Assembly: GCA_021825025.1 (NCBI GenBank)
Contig: JAKAIP010000028.1
Location: 1 to 7,350 of the forward strand
Source of the DNA: a bacterium
Lineage (GTDB): Bacteria; Patescibacteria; Paceibacteria; UBA9973; SBAW01
Reading direction: 5' to 3'
Length of the DNA: 7,350 nt
The first letter of the stretch is position 1. Each line of letters opens with the position of its first letter. A program made the translations under genes and the position numbers. Shown here in pieces: positions 6,961 through 7,350 of this stretch. Below the pieces are notes generated by a model. That model was given only the letters and a program-made list of their open reading frames with translations, was not told the DNA's origin and searched no databases.

Positions 6961-7350
6961 TTATGATCCAGTATACCCGTAATTCTTAGCGAATGATGCG
7001 GTACCAGTGCTTATACGAGTACCATTTTGTAGCACCTCGACATTCCCATTAGGGAGTCTATTAAACGTATACCCTCCAGATTGCGGCTGTGGTTGCGATT
7101 GCTGCTGCTGTTGTGGAACTGGTTGTTGCTGTTGTACCTGCGGCTGCGACTGATTAACCATCGGTGCAGGAGCAGGCGCAGGAGTTGTGGTTGATTGTGA
7201 CCCAGAAAGGAAATTCTTCGTGCGCGGCCCGAAATATCCGGGATTCCCGGCAGGATCGATATTGTTTTTCTTCTGGAATTCAGCAACAGCCGCGGTTGTT
7301 TGTGGACCGTAAAATCCTGTCGCCCCATCCGGAATCTGAAACCCTTGCTG
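6961..7350 (-). CDS. Peptidoglycan-binding domain protein, C-terminal fragment
   Basis: The frame is open from the right edge, so the N-terminus is missing; 129 residues are visible. Residues about 1-49 fit a PG_binding_1-type domain (PF01471 pattern): GFQIPDGATGFYGPQTTAAV, then AEFQKKNNIDPAG and GYFGPRTKNFL. The repeated G-Y/F-F/Y-GP-x-T element and the AAVAEFQ helix are the hallmarks. This domain binds cell-wall peptidoglycan and commonly accompanies lytic or anchoring modules, which would be upstream of the window. A Thr/Pro/Ala linker (54-63) and a Gln/Pro-rich stretch (about 68-90) lead to a short C-terminal module with GGYTFNRLPNGNVEVLQNGT (92-111). The Met at 7161 could be mistaken for the start, but the domain lies upstream of it in the same frame. 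The gene ends one base before the next ATG. The role may be a virion lysin, an endolysin or a structural wall-binding protein. Confidence 0.75.
   Translation of the reverse strand, partial: QQGFQIPDGATGFYGPQTTAAVAEFQKKNNIDPAGNPGYFGPRTKNFLSGSQSTTTPAPAPAPMVNQSQPQVQQQQPVPQQQQQSQPQPQSGGYTFNRLPNGNVEVLQNGTRISTGTASFAKNYGYTGS
7081..7146 (-). repeat. Gln/Pro-rich low-complexity coding tract
   Basis: This tract encodes a Gln-dominated linker with runs of four and five glutamines separated by Pro, Val and Ser (residues about 69-90 of the fragment). On the plus strand it is a TTG/CTG-rich triplet pattern. It separates the peptidoglycan-binding domain from the C-terminal module and is a likely site of length variation. 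Confidence 0.7.

Noticed and set aside
1..7350. Recoded TGA (code 25, as in some CPR bacteria)
   Set aside because: All genes are open in the standard bacterial code without in-frame TGA, and the five visible stops are four TAA and one TAG.
1..7350. CRISPR array, tRNA genes or insertion sequence
   Set aside because: No regular repeat-spacer pattern, no cloverleaf-like sequence, and no transposase or terminal inverted repeats were seen.

Overview
The window looks like part of the virion-assembly block of a tailed bacteriophage or prophage. All six coding regions lie on the minus strand and transcription runs from right to left. The genes are packed with gaps of 1, 3, 6, 60 and 31 bases, no tRNA, rRNA or CRISPR array is visible, and no cellular housekeeping gene is present. 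Base composition is moderate and fairly even, all reading frames are intact in the standard bacterial code, and no frame is interrupted by TGA.

Layout in the direction of transcription: (1) a C-terminal fragment with a peptidoglycan-binding PG_binding_1-type domain, a proline/glutamine-rich linker and a short C-terminal module (7350-6961, enters from the right edge); (2) a 430-residue protein of unknown family with a helical N-terminal half, a beta-rich middle and a Pro/Ala-rich tail ending in a glycine-rich segment; (3) a very large 1158-residue protein with a disordered N-terminus and a mainly helical body, best read as a virion-associated, possibly DNA-ejected, internal protein; (4) a 100-residue probable beta-sandwich protein; (5) a 255-residue scaffold-like protein; (6) the major capsid protein, recognised as the SU10/DUF5309 type, complete at its N-terminus and cut by the left edge after 339 residues.

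Scaffold followed directly by major capsid protein is the usual head-assembly order, and it anchors the interpretation. The genes upstream of it are less usual: a cell-wall-binding protein, two proteins of unknown family and a small beta protein sit before the scaffold, where portal or protease genes would often be expected. They may be entry proteins packaged in the virion, but this is inference from position and composition.

The 60-base gap before the scaffold gene is the only sizeable gap. It holds a perfect TTGACA hexamer and a perfect DnaA-box 9-mer, so separate regulation of the scaffold/capsid pair is possible. The host cannot be fixed from the window. The wording of the peptidoglycan-binding domain (GFYGPQTTAAVAEFQ, GYFGPRT) resembles proteins common in Patescibacteria (CPR) genomes, so a phage of such a host is a reasonable but unproven hypothesis.
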